Positions 30,384 through 39,920 of a stretch of DNA of 53,510 nt are shown here, piece by piece. Numbering within the stretch: position 1 is the stretch's first letter; each line of letters begins with the position of its first letter. The stretch is taken from positions 1 through 53,510 of the forward strand of contig CALXHT010000014.1 in assembly GCA_944388215.1 (NCBI GenBank). Reading direction: 5' to 3'. This DNA is from an uncultured Gemmiger sp. Lineage in GTDB: Bacteria > Bacillota > Clostridia > Oscillospirales > Ruminococcaceae. The notes below the pieces were generated by a model. That model searched no databases. It had not been told where the DNA came from and saw nothing but the letters and a program-made list of their open reading frames with translations. A program made the position numbers and the translations under genes.

Positions 30384-31273
30384 TGCGGTCTCCTTGGACG
30401 TGCAGAGGGCTTGCTGCGCCGTTTTTTGCGCAGTTTGTGCCAGCTCCAGAGATACAGCGCCACCAGCAGGGCCAGCAGCAGCCAGAGCCCCACCAGCGCG
30501 GCCTGCAGATACTGTTTGAGCCAGTTGCTGGGCCGGACTTCCTGGGTCTGCTGGATGGTTTCCGCCTCCTCGTAGGGAATGCGGGTGCCCCGGACCAGCA
30601 GCCGGTGGGTGTTGACGCCGTAGGGCGTGCAGGTGATCAGCGTGACATAGTCGTGGTTGGCATCAATGCGCAGCGAGTCGGTCTCGCTGGGCAGGACCAC
30701 CTGGATCTGGTCCACCTGATAGGCCAGCGTCTGCCCCAGCACGTGGAGGTAAAAGACGTCCCCCTCCACCACCTGTTCCAGGTCGGTGAAGAGCTTTTTG
30801 CTGCTCAGCCCGCTGTGGGCGGAAAGCACACAGTGGGTCCCGGTGCCGCCCACCGGCAGCGACGTACCCTGCAGGTGGCCGACGCCTTTCTGCAGCACCT
30901 CTTCGGTGGTGCCGTGGTAGATGACCAGGTTGACCTGGATGGAGGGAATCGTGATGTACCCCATGGCGCCGTCGCCGGCCACGTTGAGCAGGCCTGCATA
31001 GGGCATGGCGGTCGGGTCCAGCTGGCTTTCGTCGAAGGGATCGGTCAGCAGGACGCCCCCCTTGAGAAGCCCCTCGTTGTAGTCCCGGCATTCCTCCAGC
31101 TCGGCGGGGACTTCCTCCTCGGGAAGGGTGTCCTGCACCAGGCTGTCGTAGTAGGCCGTCAGCTCCTTCTGCTGGCTTTCATAATACAGATTGCTGACCA
31201 CCGGATAGGCCAGAACCCCGATGCCAACGAGAAAAACCACCACAGAGGCCAGGGTCAAACATTTTCGCCACAC
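30380..31273 (-). CDS. Class C (pilus) sortase 2
   Basis: 297 residues with an N-terminal membrane segment (LASVVVFLVGIGVLAYPVV), a canonical lid LLTDPFDES, catalytic histidine in CVLSAHSGL, cysteine in TLITCTPYGVN and arginine in THRLLVRGTR. A C-terminal membrane helix (LLLALLVALYLW) and a basic tail complete the class C layout. The intact DPF lid suggests it is the typical pilin polymerase of the pair. It follows the backbone pilin after a hairpin. Confidence 0.95.
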   Translation of the reverse strand: MWRKCLTLASVVVFLVGIGVLAYPVVSNLYYESQQKELTAYYDSLVQDTLPEEEVPAELEECRDYNEGLLKGGVLLTDPFDESQLDPTAMPYAGLLNVAGDGAMGYITIPSIQVNLVIYHGTTEEVLQKGVGHLQGTSLPVGGTGTHCVLSAHSGLSSKKLFTDLEQVVEGDVFYLHVLGQTLAYQVDQIQVVLPSETDSLRIDANHDYVTLITCTPYGVNTHRLLVRGTRIPYEEAETIQQTQEVRPSNWLKQYLQAALVGLWLLLALLVALYLWSWHKLRKKRRSKPSARPRRPQ

Positions 31274-31294
31274 GGGAAAACCTCTCTTTTACAG

Positions 31295-31333
31295 AAAAGA
31301 TTGGACAGAAGTTTGCCTTCTGCCCAATCTTTT
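31295..31333 (-). terminator. Attenuating hairpin between pilin and sortases
   Basis: AAAAGATTGGACAGAA and TTCTGCCCAATCTTTT pair with one mismatch around GTTTGCC. On the minus strand the stem ends in TCTTTTCTG, a weak U tract. A partial terminator here would keep sortase expression below that of the backbone pilin. Confidence 0.65.
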
Positions 31334-31366
31334 GTGATAGCGGGTCAGGACAGCCCGCGGGCTGCC

Positions 31367-33229
31367 TTACTTGGAGCTGTTCTTCTTGCGGGAAGAGAGA
31401 AAGAGCGCGCCCGCCGCGGCGATCAGCAGGATGCCGCCCACGGTGAACATCCAGGTGCCGGCGCTGCCGGTCTGGGGCAGGTCAAAGCCCTTCTGGTTGA
31501 GAACGGTAAGCTGGCCCAGCGAAATGCTGGTGCTGCTACCCGCAGTTGCCGTTTCCAGCAGATCCTTGGTGTCGCCCTCATACATCGCGGTGGATTTCGA
31601 GGCGTCCAGATTGGCCTTGTTGGAGGTACTCGCCTTCAGCACGATCTGGATGGGTTTGGCCTGGGTAAAGCCCTGCGGCACCCCGGCTTCCACCAGCCAG
31701 TAGGTGGCGGCGTCCAGGCCGGTGATGGTCAGCTTGCCGTTGGCGTCGAGCTTCAGGTCGGTGATGCTGGCCGTGGCGGCTTCGCTTGCGTCGGGAAGAC
31801 GGTAGACGCCCTTGCCGGTGGTGGGGTCGGGGTTGACCTGGACCAGCTTCAGGGGATCGCCGGTATTATCGGCCCGGTAGAGGTTGAAGATGACGTCAGA
31901 AGCGTGGTCGCCGCCATCGCTGAAGGTCTTCTGGACCTCGATGCCGTAGGTGTGGACCACCGCCTGGTCGGTCAGGGTGTGCACATCGTTGTTGTTGGTG
32001 AAGGTCAGCGTCACGTCATTGGGGTTGGTGGCGACGGCAGAGGAGGTCAGGGTGGCGTTGTAGGTCAGGGTGATTGTCTGGCCCTGGTAGTTCTGCCAGA
32101 CACTGTCGGCCGGAGCGAGAAAGTCAACCTTGAAGGACTGGCTGCCAGCGCTGTAGGCGTTCACGGTCAGGGTGGCGAGGGTCTCCGTTGTTTGGCCTGT
32201 TGGGCCCGACACAGTCCGGGTAAAGGAGGCAGTCCACGCCTGGCCCACCTGGTCGTTGGGAATCGCGGCGGTAAAGGTATCGCCGTTTTCCGCCTTCAGG
32301 GTCAGGGTACCGGTCAGCTTCTGGTTTGTCAGGGTATCTTCCAGGATATACTTGGTCAGGTTGCCCGGGTCGGCCAGATCGGGCACCTGGGTCGTGATCC
32401 GGTACTCGAGGGTGTCGCCCACTTCGGCGGTGGTGTCCTGCTGGGGATTGTTGTCGGCGTTAAAGTTCTCGCCTGTGTGGCCGGGGTTCCGGACCTGCTT
32501 GGTCAGCGGAATCTCCTCGGCCTTCATGGTGATGTCGGTGCCGTTTTCCACAAGGATGCCCTGGATCACCGAGAGACCGGTGGGAACATTCGAGAAGAGC
32601 AGGGCGTAGTAGCCGTCTGCCGGGACGTTGATCGCAACGTTGGCCGGGTTGTTGGGCGGGACGGTCACCGGCGGCTGAGGGGAAGCCGGTGTGGTCGTCT
32701 CGATGTACTTTTCCAGCCAGGTGTAGAAGGTGGCGATGTCGCCGTTTTTCGCCGTGAGCTGGCCCGGCTTATCGTCGCTCGTGATCCGGCTCAGCAGGTC
32801 GGCCTCGCCGTAGGCCAGGTCGAGGGCGCCGGTGGAGGTGGAGGGGAGCGTGATGGAGGTGGCGCCCTTCGGTACACCATCAGATGTGGTGGCCACCTTC
32901 AGGTTGTTGCCGGTGCTGTCATAATACAGGTACAGCGTCTTGGTCGCTGTGCCAAACGAATCCTCGATCCCCTCAATGTTGAAGAAATCCTTGAACCGGG
33001 GCTCCACCGTATACAGGGTGGCATCCCCGGAGGTGGTGGTGACCTTCGAGAACACCTTGTAGGCGGTGACCGTCATGCCGGACCAGGAGACGTTCGTCGT
33101 GGACGGCTTGTTCAGGGTGATGGGATCGGGACCCGCGGCAAAGGCGCTGGGGGCCAGCAGAACCAGCATCATCAGCAGGCTTGTCAGCACCGCCAGCAGG
33201 CGGCGCCAGGGAACATTTCGTTTTTTCAT
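31367..33229 (-). CDS. LPXTG backbone pilin (SpaA/FimA-like)
   Basis: 620 residues. It has a signal peptide (RRLLAVLTSLLMMLVLLAP, cleavage near AFA-AG). The ectodomain consists of Ig-like and Cna-B-type domains, with a D2-like strand VGDTLEYRITTQVPD and a C-terminal SpaA domain (ATYWLVEAGVPQGFT). The end carries the sorting signal LPQTG, then a hydrophobic helix and a basic tail (SSRKKNSSK). Size, domain order and neighbouring sortases fit the shaft subunit of a covalent pilus. I could not identify the polymerising lysine with certainty. Confidence 0.92.
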   Translation of the reverse strand: MKKRNVPWRRLLAVLTSLLMMLVLLAPSAFAAGPDPITLNKPSTTNVSWSGMTVTAYKVFSKVTTTSGDATLYTVEPRFKDFFNIEGIEDSFGTATKTLYLYYDSTGNNLKVATTSDGVPKGATSITLPSTSTGALDLAYGEADLLSRITSDDKPGQLTAKNGDIATFYTWLEKYIETTTPASPQPPVTVPPNNPANVAINVPADGYYALLFSNVPTGLSVIQGILVENGTDITMKAEEIPLTKQVRNPGHTGENFNADNNPQQDTTAEVGDTLEYRITTQVPDLADPGNLTKYILEDTLTNQKLTGTLTLKAENGDTFTAAIPNDQVGQAWTASFTRTVSGPTGQTTETLATLTVNAYSAGSQSFKVDFLAPADSVWQNYQGQTITLTYNATLTSSAVATNPNDVTLTFTNNNDVHTLTDQAVVHTYGIEVQKTFSDGGDHASDVIFNLYRADNTGDPLKLVQVNPDPTTGKGVYRLPDASEAATASITDLKLDANGKLTITGLDAATYWLVEAGVPQGFTQAKPIQIVLKASTSNKANLDASKSTAMYEGDTKDLLETATAGSSTSISLGQLTVLNQKGFDLPQTGSAGTWMFTVGGILLIAAAGALFLSSRKKNSSK

Positions 33230-33298
33230 GGATAAAACTCCTTCAAAAAATACATTCTATTTACAACAGGAAAACCATGCAAAAGGAAAACAGAATCC

Positions 33299-36200
33299 TT
33301 ACCGGGGAAAATGCGGCCCGGTTTTGCGGCCCTTGACAAGGGCTTTGCGGTTGGCCGCCCAGAAGAGCGCCCCGGCCAGGGCCAGCAGCAGCAACCCGGC
33401 GGCCAGCGGGCCCCGCAGGCCGTCCAGCCCCGTGACGGGCAGGGACATCTTGCGGTAGTTGGTGACAGTGTACAGAATATCGCAGACCTTGTTGGTGCCG
33501 TCCTGGAAGGGCAGCGTGATGCTGCTCATCTCCTCCTCAAAATCGGCGGTCTGCAGATAGCCGTCCGGCACCGTTGTCTCCCGCAGGGCATAGACCTGAT
33601 CGAGGGGAAGCTCGGTGAACTGGACGATCGCCTCCACATTCTGGGCGTCCGGCAATTTGTTTGCATAGTATTGCTGGCGTTCGCTTTCGGTCAGGAAGCG
33701 GTAGTAGAAATATTCTGTGCCGCCTTCCTCCCGGGCAGCGGTGTGCACCACATAGGAGAGGGTGCCGTCATTGTACCGCATGGTTTCCCGGTCAAAGAGG
33801 GGGTCGCTCTCGTCGAAGGGGCAGCGCATGGCCAGCGCGGTCATCTGCTCCGGACGGTACTCGGTCAGGGTGTTATCCTTCACCGTATAGAGGGTGAACC
33901 CGGCACCGCTGAGCAGCGTGCCCAGGCCGGAACGCTTGGTGATTGTGATCGAGCCGCTCCGCGTGTTGGTGTAGGTTACCGTGTTGCCGGCGAAGGAGCC
34001 ACCGGGCAGGGGAAGCCCCGGGCCGGAATCGGGCGGTTTCACGACGGAACCGGTCACCGCACCATCGTTCACCTGCACGGTCTGGCCGTTGATGGTCACC
34101 GCAGGGGCATAGCCCTGGGTGGTCTCCCGGATGATGTACCGGGTGCCCACCGGCAGATCCCGGATCACCAGCGTGTCGCCGTGACCCAGGTAGACCGTCA
34201 GGCTGCCGTCCGTAAAGGTTTTGGTCTGGGGGCCCTCCTCATCGGTGACCGTATAGGTATAGGTCCCCGTCAGATGGGCGGCCCCCTCGCTGGACATCAG
34301 ATCAATGGTAAAGGGGAACTTTACGGTGCTGTCCGACTCTTCGGGCAGGAATTTCTGCAGGGTCAGGTCGGCCGGCTTGTACTTGTAGTTGTAGAAGTGG
34401 AAGCTGGGGTCGCCCACCTGCTTCTCGACAATGCCGCTGGCCGTGATGGTCTGGGTGGGATTGACGCCGTTGATCGTCACCGTGGTGGTGTATCCTTCGG
34501 CGGATTTCGCCGTCTCGGTCACCGTCACATTCAGGCCGAAGGGAACCCCCTTCACTGAAATTTTCTGCCCGTCCTGCAGTTTCAGCAGCAGGGTGCGGTC
34601 GGTGTCCTCCTCAAAATAGCCTGTCCGGACGGCGGGAGCATTGGGCGTTGCTTTCTGGATCTTCCAGCTGCCCTCGGAATCCTTGGCAAAGGTCAGGGTG
34701 CCGGTCTCCAGCGTGTCGGACCCGTCGGTGACCTGGTAGGTCGCGGCGGCGTCCCAGGCCTGGCTGCCGGTGATTTTCACCGCAAAGCGGAAAGTCTCGT
34801 CCCCGGTGACGCCGTTGCCGCCCACCGTCTTGGCCACCGAAAAGCTGCCCGGGGTATCTTCGTGGCGGTTGCGCACCACCAGGGTGGTGGAACCGGTAAA
34901 GAGGTTGCGGATGTTGGTGTCCTGCAGATCAATCTTGTTTGCCACCGAGCTGTACAGGATGTCCCCGTCGTGGGCATCATAATTCTGCTGGACCAGCAAG
35001 GCGGCAATGTCCTCGTCCACCTCAAAGTAGGGCGGGGGCGCCACGCCGCCGTCCGCATGGGTGCCGTACTCCAGCAGGGCGTTGTCCAGCCCGTAATGCA
35101 GGTGCATGCTCGGCCCCGGTTCGGAAGGGTGAAAGACCGCATCGGTCATATCCGCCCATTCCTCGCCCGTCACCAGCGTGGCCGTGATGTCCCGCAGCGT
35201 GACGTTGACGCTGTCCTCGGCGGCATAGCGCACCATCGTTTCCAGCAGGCGGCCCAGCCCCTTGCGGACCGTGATGCCGTCGTTCGCTTCCAGGGCGTCG
35301 GCATAGACGCGGCCGTTTTTCGTCACATAGACCGGGATGAAGGTTTCGTTGCCGGTGTAGCCGTCGGGGGCTGCCATCTCCCGGACCCAGTAGTAGGTGT
35401 CACCCTTGAAGGTGACCCGGGCGCTGCCGGGCGTGCCCGTCCCGTCGTGGGAAAAGACCAGGATGCCGTCGTCGCCGGTGGTTCCGGTGACCAGCGGCTC
35501 TGCGTCCGCGTCGGGCTTGTCCTGCCCCTCATAGAGGCCGAAGGAAACGCCCGACAGGGGATTGCCATCCTCGTCCAGCTTGAGAACGCCCAGCTCAGGG
35601 GTGATGTTGGGCACATAGATCCGGCTGGAAAAGACGCGGTTGAAGTCCGAAACGTCCAGCAGGGCAAAGCCCTGGGGGCTGTTGCCGTCGATCCGTTCCA
35701 CCAGGTCCCGGACAGCCTGCTGCACCGCATCCGAGGTGAGATCCGCCTGCAGGTTCGGGTCGATGGCTGCGGCAATGCCTGCCAGCTTGTCGCCGGTGGA
35801 TTCCCCGGCAAGACCGGGGAAGACTGCGTCCAGGTCGTCCAGGTCGAGGAAATAGTAGGCCATCGTCAGGTCGGCGGTGGGGCTGTTGCTGGCCCAGTAA
35901 TACCGCGAGGCTTCGCCGGGCAGGTCGAGCAGGTTGCCCTCATACCGGCCGTTCTGGCCGTCCCATTCCAGGTACCACACCGGGAACCGGGAGACGGAGG
36001 TGCTCTGGCGCTGGGCGCCGTAAATCTGGTACAAAGCCGCTTCCAGGGCGGAACGCCGGGCGTTCTGGTCCTCGTCGGTGCCGGTTGTGTTCGTCACATC
36101 GTGGAAGCCCGTCATGTTGGAACCGTAGAGGGGATGCCAGTCGCCGTCGCTGCCTTTCAGCAGCGGTACGGCCACAATCAGGCCCCGGGAACCGGTGCTC

Positions 36201-38920
36201 CGGTCGATCTCCTGGCCGGTATTGTACCGCAGCGTGCCCGCCTGGTACACCGCCGCCGAGAAGTTGCTCACGGCGCCGGTCTCCCAGCGGTTGTCCACCA
36301 TCAGCAGGTTGGTGCCGGAGGTCGTGCCGTCCTCGTGCCGGGTAAACCGGTCATAGCGCAGAAGGACCCGGGCCGGACTGAAATAGCCATCGGGGGGCAC
36401 TTCTTCCAGAATGTAGTAGTCGTGGAGGCTGAAATCATAGTCGGGCAGCACGGCCAGACCATCGACGTCGGTGGTTACCTGGGCAACCCGGTTGGCATAG
36501 TCGGGCTGGTAGGACTCGGTGTCCTCGTCCCATACGGCGGGATAGAGGGAAAACTGCACGTAGCTCATCGGCTGGCCGTCCTGGTCCAGCTTGACCAGGG
36601 TGTTCTCCGCCGGCTGCAGCAGGTTGAAGGAGAGGGTCAGGTTGGAGTCGGTGTTGCCCCGCTCCAGATAGAACATCTTCAGGGTGTGGGTGGTGTTGTT
36701 GCCCAGCGTGTCGCCGTTGAAGGCGTTCAGCTTCTCCTCCGACACGCCCGCTTGCCGGAACAGTTCTTTCAGGGTAGTTTCGGTGCGGTGTTTGGTGGGG
36801 TCGGAGGTCAGGTGGGTCACCACCTTGCCGGTGGAAAAGTCAATCTCCACCGAGGCTTCGTCGTGGATGCCGCCCAGGTCCGCCACCAGCACGCCGTCAA
36901 TGAAGATCCAGACGTCGTCGTCGCCGGAAAACTCAAACACCATCGGCCGGGCGTTGGCGCCCACGCTGGTCATGCCGTTCATCGGCTGCTGGAAGTCCAC
37001 CGTCATGCTCAGGCCCAGATAGTGGTTGATCAGCGCGTTCAGAGAGTTGAAATCCTTGTTCTGGGTCAGCTGGCCGTCCGCGTCCAGCTTGAAGACCTGG
37101 TTCGCCGTGTTGAAGGGGAAGAACTGCCCCTCGGGCGATGAACCGCCCGGCTTCACGCCCCAGGTGTTGTAGACATTGAATTTCTTGTCACCGGGGATAA
37201 ACTCCGCAAAGTTCTCATGACTGGAATAGTAGTAGTTGCCCGCATCATCCACCTTGAACAGCCCCTGCACGCCGGAATACCCTACGCCGGCGCCGCTTTG
37301 CTCGAGCATCTCCGGGTCGAAGAGATACTGCAGGCTCTCCTCGGGGTCATAGGGGTATTTGCCGTTGAAGATGCCGCTGGCGCCAAAGGAATTTTTCAGG
37401 TCGAGGACCGGGTAGCCGTCCGTCCCCAGCTGGCGCTGCACAATGCCGGTGGTGGGACCACCGTTCTGCCCGGTCCATTTGTTCCATTTTTCAGGCGCAT
37501 AGTCCTTGAAGAACACCAGGCCGTGGCCGTTGTTGAGGGCCGACGTATAAAGGGCGCTGGCCGTGTGGGTGTGCTGGTCGTAGTAGGCCTGCGACAGCAG
37601 CCAGTAATCAAAGACGTTGAGGGTCACGTTGCTGGGGCTGACCGTGTCGATCAGATACTGCTCATTGCCGGTGATCCCGGGGGTCGGTTTCTTGTCCGAG
37701 CCGATCTGGATGTTCAGCGCCAGCAGTTCGGCGTCGCCGCCCTTGTACTGGTCCGCCGCAGCGTCCAGGCTTCCCCAGTCCGGGAAGTCGAGGTCCGCTT
37801 CGGTCAGGTCCGCCCCGTCGGGCAGGGGATCCTGGGTGAGCGCCTGTTCATAGGCGGCGATCTGCTTTTTCAGATAGCTTTCGCTGAGCTGCACCGGGGT
37901 GAGCGTGCCGTCCATCGCGGACAGCGCCGTGCTTTCAATCACCCGGAAGTCGGCGGTGGACTGCATCTGTCCGCCGGCCTGCCAGTCATCCTTCCAGAGC
38001 CACTGGACGGGAATCTTCACGCTGTTGCGCTGGACCGTCTGCTGCGTCCCGGCGTCATCGGTCCAGGTCACGGTGTAGTCCACCGTGATGGCGGGCAGAT
38101 TGGCGTTGAGGAAGTCCAGCACATCCTGCATCGTCATGGGATAGAGGGTGTTCGCGTGGGCAAAATTCACCGTGTTGACGGTGTTGGTCGCAAAGGGCAG
38201 CTCGTAGACCGCCTTGGTGAAATCCACCGCAAACCGGGGCTCGTCGCCGGCATCCAGCGCGGTGGGCTGGTCCCCGGTGTCCTCCGGCAGGCCGGCGGGG
38301 TCGGGAGTGGGCGTCCCGGTGGTGGGCTGATCCCCGGTGTTCTCCGGCAGGCCGGCGGGGTCGGGAGTGGGCGTCCCGGTGGTGGGGGTCGCATCAGGCG
38401 CCTCCCCCGAGGGACTGGGGGACGCGTCGGAACCGGCAGCGCCGGGGTCCTCCTCCCCGGTGGAGGGGCTGGGAACCGGCTGGGGCGTGGGACTCTCCTG
38501 CCAGAGGGCCGTGCAGTGCAGGTCCTGCGTCACCGGATACCCCGCCAGTTCGCGGAGGGTCTCCCCGGTTTCCGCCAGCTGCCAGCCCGTAAAGAGGAAG
38601 CCCTCCCGCTGGGGCGCGGCCACCGAGAGGGTGACGCCTGCCCCGGGCTGGGATTCGGTCAGGGTGGTGGTCCATCCTTCGCCGGACGCCGTCCAGCCCT
38701 GGGCCGCAAGATCCGGCAGGGTGCCGCCCGCCGGATCGAGAGATACCGTGTACGCGGCGGGGTCTGTCTCCGGGGCGGGCTCCACGGTGGCGTCCGCGCT
38801 GCCGGAGGCGTCCGGCCCCTGGGCCAGGACGCGCAGCCCCGAAACGGGCAGCAGCCCCAGCAGGAACACCGTGACAAAAAGCCATGCGATGGCCCGGTTG
38901 TGTTTCTTTCGCGTTTGCAT
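33299..38920 (-). CDS. Giant LPXTG adhesin, probable pilus tip protein
   Basis: 1873 residues. Signal peptide (IAWLFVTVFLLGLLPVSGL) is followed by a Listeria-Bacteroides-type repeat (YTVSLDPAGGTLPD ... GFLFTGWQ). A proline/threonine-rich stretch with two exact-length 20-residue repeats lies at about 180-225. A PA14/fibro-slime domain has FEFSGDDDVWIFIDGVLVAD then GGIHDEASVEID (near 650). Several Cna-B/SpaA domains follow. The C terminus has SLPVTG, a hydrophobic helix and a basic tail, the sortase signal. Fibro-slime plus SpaA architecture is usual in pilus tip adhesins of gut Firmicutes. It is first of the structural genes. Confidence 0.9.
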   Translation of the reverse strand: MQTRKKHNRAIAWLFVTVFLLGLLPVSGLRVLAQGPDASGSADATVEPAPETDPAAYTVSLDPAGGTLPDLAAQGWTASGEGWTTTLTESQPGAGVTLSVAAPQREGFLFTGWQLAETGETLRELAGYPVTQDLHCTALWQESPTPQPVPSPSTGEEDPGAAGSDASPSPSGEAPDATPTTGTPTPDPAGLPENTGDQPTTGTPTPDPAGLPEDTGDQPTALDAGDEPRFAVDFTKAVYELPFATNTVNTVNFAHANTLYPMTMQDVLDFLNANLPAITVDYTVTWTDDAGTQQTVQRNSVKIPVQWLWKDDWQAGGQMQSTADFRVIESTALSAMDGTLTPVQLSESYLKKQIAAYEQALTQDPLPDGADLTEADLDFPDWGSLDAAADQYKGGDAELLALNIQIGSDKKPTPGITGNEQYLIDTVSPSNVTLNVFDYWLLSQAYYDQHTHTASALYTSALNNGHGLVFFKDYAPEKWNKWTGQNGGPTTGIVQRQLGTDGYPVLDLKNSFGASGIFNGKYPYDPEESLQYLFDPEMLEQSGAGVGYSGVQGLFKVDDAGNYYYSSHENFAEFIPGDKKFNVYNTWGVKPGGSSPEGQFFPFNTANQVFKLDADGQLTQNKDFNSLNALINHYLGLSMTVDFQQPMNGMTSVGANARPMVFEFSGDDDVWIFIDGVLVADLGGIHDEASVEIDFSTGKVVTHLTSDPTKHRTETTLKELFRQAGVSEEKLNAFNGDTLGNNTTHTLKMFYLERGNTDSNLTLSFNLLQPAENTLVKLDQDGQPMSYVQFSLYPAVWDEDTESYQPDYANRVAQVTTDVDGLAVLPDYDFSLHDYYILEEVPPDGYFSPARVLLRYDRFTRHEDGTTSGTNLLMVDNRWETGAVSNFSAAVYQAGTLRYNTGQEIDRSTGSRGLIVAVPLLKGSDGDWHPLYGSNMTGFHDVTNTTGTDEDQNARRSALEAALYQIYGAQRQSTSVSRFPVWYLEWDGQNGRYEGNLLDLPGEASRYYWASNSPTADLTMAYYFLDLDDLDAVFPGLAGESTGDKLAGIAAAIDPNLQADLTSDAVQQAVRDLVERIDGNSPQGFALLDVSDFNRVFSSRIYVPNITPELGVLKLDEDGNPLSGVSFGLYEGQDKPDADAEPLVTGTTGDDGILVFSHDGTGTPGSARVTFKGDTYYWVREMAAPDGYTGNETFIPVYVTKNGRVYADALEANDGITVRKGLGRLLETMVRYAAEDSVNVTLRDITATLVTGEEWADMTDAVFHPSEPGPSMHLHYGLDNALLEYGTHADGGVAPPPYFEVDEDIAALLVQQNYDAHDGDILYSSVANKIDLQDTNIRNLFTGSTTLVVRNRHEDTPGSFSVAKTVGGNGVTGDETFRFAVKITGSQAWDAAATYQVTDGSDTLETGTLTFAKDSEGSWKIQKATPNAPAVRTGYFEEDTDRTLLLKLQDGQKISVKGVPFGLNVTVTETAKSAEGYTTTVTINGVNPTQTITASGIVEKQVGDPSFHFYNYKYKPADLTLQKFLPEESDSTVKFPFTIDLMSSEGAAHLTGTYTYTVTDEEGPQTKTFTDGSLTVYLGHGDTLVIRDLPVGTRYIIRETTQGYAPAVTINGQTVQVNDGAVTGSVVKPPDSGPGLPLPGGSFAGNTVTYTNTRSGSITITKRSGLGTLLSGAGFTLYTVKDNTLTEYRPEQMTALAMRCPFDESDPLFDRETMRYNDGTLSYVVHTAAREEGGTEYFYYRFLTESERQQYYANKLPDAQNVEAIVQFTELPLDQVYALRETTVPDGYLQTADFEEEMSSITLPFQDGTNKVCDILYTVTNYRKMSLPVTGLDGLRGPLAAGLLLLALAGALFWAANRKALVKGRKTGPHFPR
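38262..38381 (-). repeat. Two 60-bp tandem repeats in the adhesin gene
   Basis: Units 38262-38321 and 38322-38381 differ at only two positions. Each encodes the 20-residue unit containing TPTPDPAGLPE[N/D]TGDQP, a flexible wall-spanning or stalk segment. Units of exactly 20 codons can be gained or lost without frameshift, so copy number may vary between strains. Confidence 0.9.
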
Positions 38921-39049
38921 GTTCCCTTTCTCCCTTGATGATGGCAGGGCCTGTCCCTGCGGTCTGGATCACCCCGCCGTCCGGGGGGTCCGGGCGGCGG
39001 AATGTGATTTGCTTCATATGAGGAATTCTGTTGTATTGCGGCCCACAGA

Positions 39050-39076
39050 AAAATCCGTGGGGAAGCCCCCCACGGC
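39050..39076 (-). terminator. Terminator-like hairpin before the adhesin gene
   Basis: On the minus strand CCGTGGGG pairs with CCCCACGG and is followed by ATTTTTC. It lies between the recombinase-like gene and the adhesin gene, so read-through from the invertible promoter would have to pass it. No strong promoter is visible in the 169-bp gap (38921-39089). Confidence 0.6.
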
Positions 39077-39089
39077 GGGGCAGCCGGAA

Positions 39090-39884
39090 TCACCAGTCGA
39101 TGCTGTCCTGCTCCATCTCGAGCAGGTGGTCGTACATCTGTTTTTTCAGCACCAGCAGATGGTCGTCGAGCTGGTGCTGGGTGGCTTTGTAGAGGTTGTG
39201 CATGCTGCGGGGATTGCCCTTTTCCTCCGGCACGCCGGCCTCCTGGCAGAGCTTCTGCAGCTTGCGGAAGATGTTGGCCCGGTTCAGCGGCTGCCCGCCC
39301 CGGGTCAGAAAGACCGGCCCGTGGCGGAGACTGCGGTCCGCAATGTAGGCCAGCAGCTCCTGCTGCAGCCCGGCGGGGCAGCAAAAGGCAATGGAACTGC
39401 CGCGGCACTGCAGCGTGCCGCTTCCCTGCCGGACAAGCTCCACCGTGATCTGGTCCAGGCATTGCAGCGGCAGGTCGACCGTCACAAACAGCTTGATCAG
39501 CAGATAGCTGCGGCGCTCCCCCAGGCGGCGGGCGGTGCGCAGCAGTTTCAGGTATTCCCCGCGGGTCAGCGCGGGGGACTCCCGCTCCTCATCGGAAGGG
39601 GATTTCAGATGGTTGCTCATCAGGTCGTACCGCTTGCACCACCGGAAATAGTTGTTGGCCGCCGAGATATGTACATTCAGGGTGGTGCGGCCGTAGCTCT
39701 CGCTCAGCTGGTTCCGCCAGTCCGCCAGCAGCTCCGGGGTGAGGGGGCCGTGGCGCTGCACGAAGGCCAGCAGACCCTGCAGACAGTTCGCATAGCAGTG
39801 GCGGGTGTCGGGGGACCATTTGCGGCACTTTTCGCTGGAAAGAAAGGACGCAAGGGAGTAGCCGGTCAAAATCTCATCGTTCAC
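39090..39884 (-). CDS. Tyrosine-recombinase homologue lacking catalytic residues
   Basis: 264 residues with a SAM-like core-binding domain (about 1-105: WSPDTRHCYANCLQGLLAFV) and a C-terminal domain that aligns with the neighbouring recombinase through GPVFLTRGGQPLNRANIFRK. Arg I is replaced (VTVDLPLQCLDQ where the neighbour has STGIRVSELQ), HNLRH is HNLYK, and the GHSS...Y segment is gone, the end being EMEQDSIDW. It can probably bind DNA but not recombine. The GTG start follows AAGGAG. It lies directly downstream of the invertible promoter and upstream of the adhesin, so a regulatory or accessory role is likely. Confidence 0.75.
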   Translation of the reverse strand: MNDEILTGYSLASFLSSEKCRKWSPDTRHCYANCLQGLLAFVQRHGPLTPELLADWRNQLSESYGRTTLNVHISAANNYFRWCKRYDLMSNHLKSPSDEERESPALTRGEYLKLLRTARRLGERRSYLLIKLFVTVDLPLQCLDQITVELVRQGSGTLQCRGSSIAFCCPAGLQQELLAYIADRSLRHGPVFLTRGGQPLNRANIFRKLQKLCQEAGVPEEKGNPRSMHNLYKATQHQLDDHLLVLKKQMYDHLLEMEQDSIDW

Positions 39885-39920
39885 GGCGGGCCATGCGCTC
39901 CTTCCTGTTCGGGTGGTACA

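Noticed and set aside
34862-37141. A 759-codon plus-strand frame opposite the adhesin gene
   Set aside because: A shadow of the adhesin coding frame; no ribosome-binding site or domain.
38262-38381. CRISPR-like array
   Set aside because: Only two adjacent in-frame 60-bp units without spacers, inside a coding region.
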